A stretch of 16,061 nt of DNA from an uncultured Clostridia bacterium. Its GTDB lineage: Bacteria; Bacillota_A; Clostridia; TANB77; CAG-508. The stretch spans positions 1-16,061 of the forward strand of contig CALXXB010000035.1 of assembly GCA_944392525.1 (NCBI GenBank), read 5' to 3'. Position numbers and translations under genes: made by a program. The stretch's first letter is position 1, and every line of letters starts with the position of its first letter. This document shows positions 6,955-14,142 of this stretch, in pieces. The notes beneath the pieces were generated by a model. That model was not told where the DNA came from. It did not search any database and worked only from the letters and a program-made list of their open reading frames with translations.

Positions 6955-8385
6955 CTACACAAAATTTATGACATCACTTATAAGCATTTTTTCCAAAGTT
7001 ATGGATTCAATATTAAAGTGGAACGAGAACCGTTTGTTGCTAGCAGAATAGTCGTCGTCGGTAGTAGGAGGGTTATAGACGCGTAAAACAACTGATTGAG
7101 CATTGATGTCGTTAGCAGTACCTCCTCTGTAAACTCGGTATCCGGTGTATTGTGTTTCTTGTGTCCATTCCCAACAATTACCTGCCAAGTCGTATATATT
7201 ATTTGCTTTCCATGATTCACTATATCCTGTATCTTGCTTTGAACCGTAACCTGGAACTGCTGCATTTCCTGTACTATTAAGGTGGTTTCCCCAACTTTTT
7301 GAATTCTTTATATTATATCCACTATCTGCTAACCAAATGCATGTCACATCCCATTGGCATCCCCATATCATTCTTGTTGTTGTATTACTATCAACTTTAG
7401 CTAGTTCTTTACATTTTGCATATAATCTATACCAATTTGTATTTGTTAACACAACACCTGGCTTTTCTCCATCTGCTGTTAATTCATATCTACCTATGTA
7501 AAACCCTCCATATTTTTCTATACTTTCAATCATTGTATTGTACTCATCTACCATAGTTTGTGCCATATCTGCTGTATCGCTAAATCCTGCTTGGTTAACA
7601 TTACTTGTTACTTCATCATAAAATCCATTATAGAGTGCCAAATCTGGTTCACGGTAGCTTGATGTCTTTCCTGGCAACACTCTTTCTTCTCCACTTATTA
7701 TTTCTGATGCACTATACTTATTTGTGGTAACTCCTGTATTACCTCTTAATGCTACTCCTGATGTATTTTCTTCATACATAATACTTGGGTCTGATACTGG
7801 TACCCACACCCATTCATTGCCATTTTCTACTGCATCTGTTATAACTAATCCTTCATTATATGCTGGACCAGACGCTCCATCCCATATAGCCTCTCCTTCA
7901 TTTATTGGAATATATCCTGCTGGTATTGTTGGATTTTGGTAACTACCTGCTTGTCCATTTATTGTACCTTGGCTTGGAGCAGGCTGTCCTACTGTTATAT
8001 TTTCTCCGCCAGAACCACTACCATTACCATTACTCGCTCCTTCTATTATTTGTGATAAATCTACAGTATTACCTTTTTTAGTTAGTACTGTTTGTGCCTC
8101 TTCATCCATATTATTTCCTGTTACTTTTAATGCTGCATTTTTTACATCATCTACTGTATATGCTCCATTATTACTTTGTCCTGCTACGTTTATTAACTCT
8201 AATCTTATTTGCTCTTCTGCATCTGCTATGTCTGTTTGTTTGCTTGCATTTTGTGCTTGAGTAAGTATTCCATTTTGTCCTGTTAACATTGCAATTGATA
8301 CTCCTGCTAAAATTAATAACACAATAATAGTAATAACAAGTGCTATAAGTGTTATACCTTTCTTTTGTTTTAAATTTTCTTTCAT
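6955..8385 (-). CDS. Type IV prepilin-like protein with C-terminal SUMF1/FGE-like domain
   Basis: This 476-residue protein starts with a class III-like prepilin leader KENLKQKKG, a probable prepilin peptidase cut after Gly10, then one hydrophobic helix (11-35). The usual Glu at mature position 5 is replaced by Ala. A Gly/Ser/Asn-rich linker (about 117-150) leads to a SUMF1/formylglycine-generating-enzyme-like fold: EWVWVPV (191-197), GGFYIGRYELT (293-303), NNIYDLAGNCWEWT (395-408) and YRVYRGG (416-422). This fold also houses the variable sites of DGR target proteins. Residues 423-457 are encoded mostly by NNC codons, in contrast to the rest of the gene. A 19-residue tail (NIESITLE to INFV) follows the point where relatives normally end. 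It is probably displayed on the cell surface or pilus as a binding protein; enzymatic activity is unlikely but not excluded. The start has AAAGGA 10 bases upstream. Confidence 0.8.
   Translation of the reverse strand: MKENLKQKKGITLIALVITIIVLLILAGVSIAMLTGQNGILTQAQNASKQTDIADAEEQIRLELINVAGQSNNGAYTVDDVKNAALKVTGNNMDEEAQTVLTKKGNTVDLSQIIEGASNGNGSGSGGENITVGQPAPSQGTINGQAGSYQNPTIPAGYIPINEGEAIWDGASGPAYNEGLVITDAVENGNEWVWVPVSDPSIMYEENTSGVALRGNTGVTTNKYSASEIISGEERVLPGKTSSYREPDLALYNGFYDEVTSNVNQAGFSDTADMAQTMVDEYNTMIESIEKYGGFYIGRYELTADGEKPGVVLTNTNWYRLYAKCKELAKVDSNTTTRMIWGCQWDVTCIWLADSGYNIKNSKSWGNHLNSTGNAAVPGYGSKQDTGYSESWKANNIYDLAGNCWEWTQETQYTGYRVYRGGTANDINAQSVVLRVYNPPTTDDDYSASNKRFSFHFNIESITLEKMLISDVINFV
7015..7119 (-). 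repeat. Candidate DGR variable repeat (VR)
   Basis: Fifteen of these 35 codons end in C (AAC, GAC, ATC, CGC, GTC, ACC, AGC, TTC, CAC). In the first 100 codons of the same gene I count about three. Adenine-directed mutagenesis of a template rich in AAC codons would leave exactly this NNC pattern. The position also fits, lying directly after RGG in the C-type-lectin-like domain near the 3' end. No template repeat or reverse transcriptase is seen in the window, so this is a prediction from composition and position. Confidence 0.45.
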
Positions 8386-8442
8386 TTGTTTATCATTCCT
8401 TTCGTTTTTTATTTTTAGACATCAAAAAAATATCAACAAAAG

Positions 8443-8458
8443 CCTATACTTTTATAGG
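8443..8458 (-). promoter_or_regulatory. Attenuator-like hairpin in the pilin leader
   Basis: A 6-bp stem (CCTATA/TATAGG) with a 4-base loop is followed on the mRNA strand by CTTTTGTTGATATTTTTTTG. It lies between the 16-codon leader ORF and the pilin-like gene's ribosome site and could act as a weak intrinsic terminator controlling entry into the gene. Confidence 0.4.
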
Positions 8459-8517
8459 TTTGTTACTGTCTAATATAAAAATGATATCTATCGTTAAATA
8501 AACTATACTTTATTTCA

Positions 8518-8568
8518 TTAAAGTGTAGCTCTCTCTTCTAGAGTGTCAACGGTTCTAGTTGCTAGCAT
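8518..8568 (-). CDS. Leader ORF, 16 aa, upstream of the pilin-like gene
   Basis: MLATRTVDTLEERATL is preceded by GAGGTG with a 7-base gap to the ATG. It lies in the roughly 200-base leader between the candidate promoter and the attenuator-like hairpin. Its codons (ACC, GTT, GAC, GAG) are less AT-biased than its surroundings. It may be a leader peptide coupling translation to attenuation, or a chance frame. It contains no run of a single amino acid that would point to a sensed metabolite. Confidence 0.35.
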   Translation of the reverse strand: MLATRTVDTLEERATL

Positions 8569-8600
8569 AAATACACACCTCTTTTTCTTCTTATATTCAT

Positions 8601-8629
8601 ATTATACATTAATTTTCTTGCAAAATCTA
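8601..8629 (-). promoter_or_regulatory. Candidate promoter of the pilin-like gene
   Basis: A consensus TATAAT (8606-8601) lies 17 bases from a weak -35, TAGATT (8629-8624). Transcription would start near 8594, giving a leader of about 200 bases that holds the 16-codon ORF and the hairpin. Confidence 0.5.
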
Positions 8630-8678
8630 TTACAATAACATTACATTTTCTTTACACTCTATAAAAAATGAAAAGTAA

Positions 8679-8766
8679 AGTAATTTTTTAGATTAATCAT
8701 TTTTACGTAGGAAATTTAAGGGTAGTAAAAATGATGGTAAGCAAAGCTTAAATCTAAAAAATTACT
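8679..8766. repeat. 88-base inverted-repeat element with three-way-junction fold
   Basis: Perfect 16-base outer arms (8679-8694 and 8751-8766) enclose an 11-base perfect stem (8696-8706 with 8725-8735) and a 5-base stem with a 3-base loop (8738-8750). RNA of either strand would fold as a compact three-way junction. On the minus strand the outer stem is followed by a T-rich tail, so it may terminate the GH15 transcript. It could also be a miniature mobile element or a small structured RNA. It encodes no protein. Confidence 0.6.
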
Positions 8767-8792
8767 CCAATTCCCTATATTTTTTAAAGATA

Positions 8793-8867
8793 TGTCCCAA
8801 ATTGTCGGGAAAAGGAGATTAGGGACGTTTCCTTTTGGACATTTTGTCCATTTAGAACCGTCCCCAA
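8793..8867. repeat. REP-like GGGACG/CGTCCC hairpin
   Basis: The arms GGGACG (8822-8827) and CGTCCC (8859-8864) enclose an inner perfect TGGACA/TGTCCA stem (8836-8841 with 8845-8850). A third copy of the motif, TGTCCC at 8793-8798, could pair alternatively with the same GGGAC. From memory, hairpins of this type (GGGACGGTTC/GAACCGTCCC) are dispersed in many clostridial genomes and resemble REP/MITE elements. It sits 13 bases after the GH15 stop codon and could help end that transcript. Confidence 0.55.
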
Positions 8868-8879
8868 TGGTCATTCTTA

Positions 8880-10850
8880 TTATTTATACAATTTTTCTAA
8901 AACAATCAAAAACATGGCATGTGACCATCCAAGTCCTATAACCCAATTTGGTTTTAATGTTGAGTTATTTACTTGCTCTCCTAAGAAGTAATGCTTTCCT
9001 GCTGTTTTTACAACAAAATCAAAAGTCTCTTTTGCCTTTCTCTTTTCTCCTGATTCTAAATAGTAAAGTGTCATCCAAAGATTTGCAATTGGCCAAGGAT
9101 TACCATTCATATAATGATCTCCTTCAAATCTTTGGTATCCTCCAGTATAAGTACGAAGATGTAAATTAATACTTTCAACAGTATTTTTAACTTTATTTTC
9201 CTTTGGCTTAAACACATTAAATGGATAAACTGCCCCTAATATACTAATATCCATTTTCTTATCTTCAGGATTTCTAACATATGATTTCTTTTGTTCATCA
9301 TATAAATTTTCATTAATATAATTCTTTATTCCTCTTTGTATCTTTTCTATTTCTCTTTCGTTCTTTTGTACTTTTTCTTCCTTTAATCTATTATTTTCAA
9401 ATTCTGATACATTTTTTCCAAGAACTCTATAAATATTTAAGATGCTATCGAATGCTGCATAAATACTTGCTAAAGAATACAAATGAACACCTTCACACAT
9501 TTCCCATAAATCATAACTTACATGATATTTATGTTCTTTACCTGTTCTTCTCATTGTATCTTCTTCTATTTCATCTTTTACAACATCTCTTTTTGCTTCA
9601 TCTACACCGTCAATTCCTATCCAATCTTTTAAATATTTCTTTAGGAAATCTATTGCTCTTTCACACATATGAAGATTATCTTTTAAGAATTTTTCTGATT
9701 TTGTAACTTTATAATGCTCATAAACTCCATATACTACACTAGCTGTTTCATCTACTTGATATCCCCAACAAGGAGCTAATTTCCCATCTGTGAAAAATCT
9801 TTGTTCCCACATTCCATTTTTACTTTGTGTCTTCTTACAAAATACTTTATAAAACTTTTCTGTTTCTTTTTCCATTTTTACAATATCCATAGCTTTTGTA
9901 ATAAACACAGCATCTCTTGGCCAACAATAAGCATATCTTCCACATCTTGTAAAATCTTCATCAATTTCTGGTGATGCAATTATTCCTCCAGTTTCTGGAT
10001 TTGTAAGTAAAGGAAATAATAAAATACTTCTTTTATATATTTCAAAAATTCTTTCTTCATAGCTATTTTGTGGTTCTTTTAAATTTAAACCATTGTGAGC
10101 TTTTAAATATTTTCTCCAATAAGCTTTTGTTGTTGTATATTCTTTATTTAAATCTATTTTTGTAATTCTGTCTATTTCATCTTCCATATCAGAAACATTT
10201 CTATTTTCATCTATTAATATACATATTTCTAATACTTTCTTTTCCTGTGGTTTTATAGTGCCCATATCATAACAAATACTTGAATCTTTTGACATTCCAA
10301 TATAATCTTTGTCATGTATTTCACCTGTTTTTATAGTATCATAACTTCCGTTTATTTGGTGTCCAGCTATTTTTGCTCCTTTTGCAAATGTAGATACTGC
10401 GAAATCATGAGCATATTGTATCATTCCGTTATCTATTACTTTACATGATACATGATTATTTCTATCTGATAATAATTCTGAATGAATATAAAACTTAGTA
10501 TCTAAATCTATTTTTCCTTCATTTAAGAATGCATATCTTTTAACTAACACATTTTCTTTTAATAACATAAAATCAGTTTGTACTATTGTTAAGTTAAAAT
10601 AAGTATTTGTTACTTCTGTGTTTAATACATTTGTATCTGTATCATAATATTGTTTATATTGATTATTGATGTCATCATGTAAATATATTAAATCAGATTG
10701 ATTTAGCTTTACTCCTGTATGGAAAAAGTTAATATATTGTCTATTATCTTTACTTGGGAAATATAATCTTTGTAATTCTCCCTTCCCTGTGAAAGTTGCT
10801 ATCATATTTTTATTTCCAACTATAGCTTCATTTAAATATTTATCACTCAT
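8880..10850 (-). CDS. GH15-family glycosidase (glucoamylase/glucodextranase-like)
   Basis: This inverting alpha-glucosidase family removes glucose from the non-reducing ends of glucans or oligosaccharides. At 656 residues it has the prokaryotic layout: an N-terminal beta-sandwich (about 1-250), then an (alpha/alpha)6 barrel. The barrel shows GRYAYCWPRDAVF (304-316), NGMWEQRF and CWGYQVDETA, the probable general acid Glu450 in YDLWEMCEG, and the probable base Glu625 in FLGEQVN. The residue after the acid, often a second Glu, is Met here. There is no signal peptide, so it probably acts in the cytoplasm on maltodextrin- or glycogen-derived sugars; GH15 trehalase or isomaltose activity is possible. 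The start has AAGGAG 9 bases upstream. It follows the ribonuclease gene by 19 bases and is the last gene of the ftsK operon. It could feed the glycolytic genes of the window, though they are not co-transcribed. Confidence 0.85.
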   Translation of the reverse strand: MSDKYLNEAIVGNKNMIATFTGKGELQRLYFPSKDNRQYINFFHTGVKLNQSDLIYLHDDINNQYKQYYDTDTNVLNTEVTNTYFNLTIVQTDFMLLKENVLVKRYAFLNEGKIDLDTKFYIHSELLSDRNNHVSCKVIDNGMIQYAHDFAVSTFAKGAKIAGHQINGSYDTIKTGEIHDKDYIGMSKDSSICYDMGTIKPQEKKVLEICILIDENRNVSDMEDEIDRITKIDLNKEYTTTKAYWRKYLKAHNGLNLKEPQNSYEERIFEIYKRSILLFPLLTNPETGGIIASPEIDEDFTRCGRYAYCWPRDAVFITKAMDIVKMEKETEKFYKVFCKKTQSKNGMWEQRFFTDGKLAPCWGYQVDETASVVYGVYEHYKVTKSEKFLKDNLHMCERAIDFLKKYLKDWIGIDGVDEAKRDVVKDEIEEDTMRRTGKEHKYHVSYDLWEMCEGVHLYSLASIYAAFDSILNIYRVLGKNVSEFENNRLKEEKVQKNEREIEKIQRGIKNYINENLYDEQKKSYVRNPEDKKMDISILGAVYPFNVFKPKENKVKNTVESINLHLRTYTGGYQRFEGDHYMNGNPWPIANLWMTLYYLESGEKRKAKETFDFVVKTAGKHYFLGEQVNNSTLKPNWVIGLGWSHAMFLIVLEKLYK

Positions 10851-10869
10851 CTGCTTGTTCTCCTTAAAT

Positions 10870-12201
10870 TTATCCTTCTATTACATTTAATATTTGTTTT
10901 TCTAAATCTTTTATCTTTTCATTAATTCTAAAGATATCTTCATCTCTTAAGTTATCATCATCGACATCTTTTCTTACATATTCATCCATGTCTTTCATTT
11001 CACTTTTTAATTTTTCTAGTCTTTCTAGAATTTCTGTCTTCATTGTCTTAGGAACTTTTCTTTCTATCTTATGAGTCATTTGTATTGTTTCTGCAATATC
11101 ATAAGTTTCTCCAAAATCCGGCACTATTACCGGTATATTTGTTTCAGATTCTATTTTATCTCTTAATACCTCTTGTGATTCTTCTTCACCATGTACTAAG
11201 AATATATTTTTAGGCTTCTTTATAAATGAATAAATAAAATTCATTAGTCCTTCTTGGTCAGCATGTCCTGAATATCCTTCTATGTATTCTACTCTTGCAT
11301 TTACTGCAAATTCTTCACCAAATATTTTTACAGTTTTTGCACCATTTACTATTTGATATCCAAGTGTTCCTGGTGCTTGATATCCAACAAATAAAATTGT
11401 TGATTTTGGATTCCATATATTATGTTTTAAATGATGTTTAATTCTTCCAACTTCACACATTCCACTTGCTGATATAATAATACTTGGTCTTGTATCTTCA
11501 TTTAATGCTTTGGATTCATCTGCTGTTCTTGTAAAATGTAATCCTGGAAATTCTAGAGGATTATCTCCTCTCATAATCTCTTCTCTTACTTCTGGTTCAA
11601 AAAGATTAGTATTTTCTCTAAAAACTTCTGTTGCTGATATTGCAAGTGGGCTATCTACATATACATCAGCTCTCATTAAAGTCTTATATTTTCTTTTAAA
11701 CTCTTCATCATCTTTCTCATCTTTTAATTTGTTAATCTCATAAAGAATTTCTTGTGTTCTTCCTACCGCAAAAGATGGAATTACAACTGTTCCACCATTA
11801 TCTAATGTTTCTGATACTACATTTAAAAATATTTCTGCTTTTTCATCATTTCTTAAATGTAATCTACTTCCATATGTTGATTCCATTACTAAATAATCTG
11901 CATCTTCTATCATTGTTGGAGCATCTAGCAATGGTATATCATTATTTCCTAAATCTCCTGTAAATACTGTTTTTTCCTCTTTTCCATTTTCATTTACCCA
12001 AAGTTCTATAATACTAGAACCTAACATATGTCCTGCATCATTAAAACGCACATGAATTTCTGGTGTTATTTCAATAATTTGGTCATATTGTACTGCTTCA
12101 AATATTTCTAAACATCTTGCAGCTTCTTCTGCTGTATACATTGGTTCTATTTCAGGTAATCCTTTTCTTATTCTTTTTTTATTTTTCCATCCTGTCTCCA
12201 T
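10870..12201 (-). CDS. C-terminal fragment of the MBL-fold ribonuclease (443 aa)
   Basis: This frame begins at an internal Met (METGWKN) and carries the metal ligands after the first motif (His58 in DAGHML, Asp83 in FTGDLG), the beta-CASP domain and a charged C-terminal helix. There is no convincing ribosome site before the ATG, so it is probably not translated well alone unless coupled to the upstream fragment, whose stop it overlaps by 23 bases. Confidence 0.7.
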   Translation of the reverse strand: METGWKNKKRIRKGLPEIEPMYTAEEAARCLEIFEAVQYDQIIEITPEIHVRFNDAGHMLGSSIIELWVNENGKEEKTVFTGDLGNNDIPLLDAPTMIEDADYLVMESTYGSRLHLRNDEKAEIFLNVVSETLDNGGTVVIPSFAVGRTQEILYEINKLKDEKDDEEFKRKYKTLMRADVYVDSPLAISATEVFRENTNLFEPEVREEIMRGDNPLEFPGLHFTRTADESKALNEDTRPSIIISASGMCEVGRIKHHLKHNIWNPKSTILFVGYQAPGTLGYQIVNGAKTVKIFGEEFAVNARVEYIEGYSGHADQEGLMNFIYSFIKKPKNIFLVHGEEESQEVLRDKIESETNIPVIVPDFGETYDIAETIQMTHKIERKVPKTMKTEILERLEKLKSEMKDMDEYVRKDVDDDNLRDEDIFRINEKIKDLEKQILNVIEG

Positions 12202-12514
12202 TTCTTGAATGTGTCCGACTGTCTGGTAACATCAAAGCACATAAATCACATGTTGCTTTATGTGCATATACTTTATTTCTAAATCCCTCTTTATATAACT
12301 TAGGTATTCTTCCTGAGTGATCAATATGTGCATGTGTTAAAAGCATAAAATCTATAGTTTTAGGGTCAAATTCAAATTCTTCTTGATTTCTTTCTTCTAA
12401 TTCTGACTTTCCTTGCCACATTCCACAGTCTACTAAAAATCTTTTTCCCGCAGCTTCTACTAAAAAATTTGAACCTGTAACTGTTTTAGTTGCTCCTAAA
12501 AAAGTTATTTTCAT
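12179..12514 (-). CDS. N-terminal fragment of the MBL-fold ribonuclease (111 aa)
   Basis: It starts MKITFLGATKTVTGS with a perfect ribosome site (GAGGAGG) 8 bases before the ATG, and contains HAHIDH (61-66). After ALMLPDS (about residue 99) it runs into 12 residues with no family similarity and stops, because of the inserted base at 12217. It follows the 528-residue gene by 14 bases. Confidence 0.75.
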   Translation of the reverse strand: MKITFLGATKTVTGSNFLVEAAGKRFLVDCGMWQGKSELEERNQEEFEFDPKTIDFMLLTHAHIDHSGRIPKLYKEGFRNKVYAHKATCDLCALMLPDSRTHSRNGDRMEK

Positions 12515-12528
12515 AAATAAATCCTCCT

Positions 12529-14115
12529 CTAATAAAATGCTTTCACTTTTTTATTAAATCTAATAGCTAAATCCTTTTTATTCATTTGTTCAGAATTTGG
12601 CATTTCTCTTTTTTCTCCAACACCATTTCCGTCAAATACTTGTACATAATAATTGTTTTCTTTGTCTTTTATCAATTTTACTTCTATATCTTCAATATTT
12701 ATATTTCTATTTTGGAATAAGTATTTTAACAATTCATAATTTACATCTTCCTGTTTTGAAAATCTTTCTATTACTTTTAATTTATGTGCTTTCTCTAATA
12801 CTTTTTTTGTTGCCTCTTCTACTTCTTTTTGTAAATCTTTTTCTTCATAGATATCATTTTCATAATCATATGGCAACATCATATAATACCTAAATTCATA
12901 AATCAATTTAAGCATATCTTGTTTTGAATCACATTTCTCTATTTTTTTATCAAAACATTTAAAGAATAATTTTTGTATTTTTAATTTTAACTTATCTATA
13001 TTTTTATCTATCTCTTCTTTATCTACTAATGATAAATATTTTTCTTTTTCCTCTAATTCTTTTTTATATCCAACATATTTTTGTGGATTTAATAATCTAT
13101 TAAGCTTTTCTAACTTTTCTAACTTTCCTTCTCTTTCATCTGACATCATTTTTGAAAGTATTCTCATGCTAAATATTTTTTCTTCTAATGGTAATGTTTC
13201 ATTTCTTCTTTCGTATTCTTCTTCTAACAAATGTTTATTATTTATTGTCTCGTCAATTACTCTTATCTCATTAGTTATTTTTCTTTTTTCTTCGGTTATT
13301 TTTTCTACAAACGCCTCATTATCTTGCATTTGTTCTAATTCTTTTTCAACTATATCTTTTTGCTTTAACATTTTCTCTTTTGCTTTTTTATCGAATTTAA
13401 CTTCTAAATATACAGAAATTTCTTTTAACAATTCAATTAATTCATTTGCTTCTTTTTTTCCATAAAGTTCTTCTAGTCTATTTTGGAATAGTTCCATATA
13501 GTCCATAATGAATTCTTTATTATTTATCCATTTATTCATAAATTCATTTCCTACTAGTAGTAATAAATTCTGATAAATCAAATTATGTGTTATACTTTCT
13601 ATTTCTTTTGGAATAGTTGTCCATGAATATCCATTAAAATCTCTTAACGGTTCTACTTGATTTATACACGCGCCTACATTTATTAAATCTGACAATGTTT
13701 TGTTTACTACAAAATAATCATCTTTTACAATTCTATTTCTTTTAGATATTTTAGCTAAACAATATAAAACTTTTCTTTCTATATTATAACAAATTATTCT
13801 TTTTCTCTTTTTCTCAACTAAGAAAGTTCTATCTCCTATGATTTCACTATCTTTAGAGTGTGGCTTTACTAATTTTATCTCATCACAATTGTTCTCTATG
13901 ATATATATTATACTTCCTATTAATTCATCCTTACTTACAACATCCTGTTTTACTTGTTTGTAATCTTTATATGATGCCTCTAATTTATACAATATACTTA
14001 GGAGAATACTCTTCACATTCTCTGCATAAGGCTTTTTCTCTAGTACTCTTTCTAGTTCATTGTTATAATCTTTTTTTACAATTTTATCTAACAATTTTTC
14101 GTTTTTCTTTTGCAA
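12529..14115 (-). CDS. Conserved-looking coiled-coil protein of unknown function (528 aa)
   Basis: I do not recognise a named family. The protein has no signal peptide or membrane segment. Residues 1-60 are Lys-rich helix (KKNEKLLDKIVKKDYNNELERVL). Residues 60-190 look globular, with several Cys and a SWTTIPKEIESITHNLI segment. About 240-300 and 325-385 are long charged coiled coils (KEKMLKQKDIVEKELEQ, EGKLEKLEKLNRLL). The C-terminal 60 residues include a beta-rich patch (VQVFDGNGVGEKREMP). It starts with TTG, with AAAGGAG 7 bases upstream and no better start nearby. It lies 27 bases after ftsK and 14 bases before the ribonuclease, so it is made with them. A role in chromosome handling or RNA metabolism would fit the neighbours but is only a guess. 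Confidence 0.8.
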   Translation of the reverse strand: MQKKNEKLLDKIVKKDYNNELERVLEKKPYAENVKSILLSILYKLEASYKDYKQVKQDVVSKDELIGSIIYIIENNCDEIKLVKPHSKDSEIIGDRTFLVEKKRKRIICYNIERKVLYCLAKISKRNRIVKDDYFVVNKTLSDLINVGACINQVEPLRDFNGYSWTTIPKEIESITHNLIYQNLLLLVGNEFMNKWINNKEFIMDYMELFQNRLEELYGKKEANELIELLKEISVYLEVKFDKKAKEKMLKQKDIVEKELEQMQDNEAFVEKITEEKRKITNEIRVIDETINNKHLLEEEYERRNETLPLEEKIFSMRILSKMMSDEREGKLEKLEKLNRLLNPQKYVGYKKELEEKEKYLSLVDKEEIDKNIDKLKLKIQKLFFKCFDKKIEKCDSKQDMLKLIYEFRYYMMLPYDYENDIYEEKDLQKEVEEATKKVLEKAHKLKVIERFSKQEDVNYELLKYLFQNRNINIEDIEVKLIKDKENNYYVQVFDGNGVGEKREMPNSEQMNKKDLAIRFNKKVKAFY

Positions 14116-14122
14116 ATTTCTT

Positions 14123-14129
14123 CTCCTTT
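14123..14129 (-). promoter_or_regulatory. Ribosome binding site that fixes a TTG start
   Basis: AAAGGAG lies 7 bases before TTG at 14115, the first codon of the 528-residue gene. No ATG or GTG has comparable spacing, so TTG is the likely start. Confidence 0.65.
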
Positions 14130-14142
14130 CTAGAAACTCATT

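Larger units (their letters stand above)
10870..12514 (-). pseudogene. Beta-CASP metallo-beta-lactamase ribonuclease, frameshifted
   Basis: Together the two frames make a normal-length (about 548 residues) MBL-fold RNA exonuclease/RNA-specificity protein of the beta-CASP class. These zinc enzymes process or degrade RNA in the cytoplasm. The first frame carries the metal motif LLTHAHIDHSGR. The second carries DAGHMLGSS, FTGDLGN, the beta-CASP segments (SFAVGRTQE, ISASGMCEVGRIKHHL) and SGHADQEG. Reading PDS in the first frame and GHIQEMETGWKNKKR in the second restores the usual family text if one C is removed from AGTCGGACAC (position 12217 on the plus strand). So there is a +1 insertion. All domains are otherwise intact, which argues for a very recent mutation or a sequencing or assembly error. 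Confidence in both family and frameshift is high. Confidence 0.85.

Noticed and set aside
6871..7086. 71-codon plus-strand frame
   Set aside because: It crosses the terminator hairpin and runs antisense to the pilin-like gene end; no start signal.
6999..7265. 88-codon minus-strand frame overlapping the pilin-like gene
   Set aside because: It overlaps the SUMF1-like domain in another frame. The main frame carries the conserved motifs, so this is a shadow.
8386..8600. c-di-GMP riboswitch in the pilin leader
   Set aside because: Such riboswitches are common before clostridial pilin genes, but I could not find the conserved GEMM-I or GEMM-II core words.
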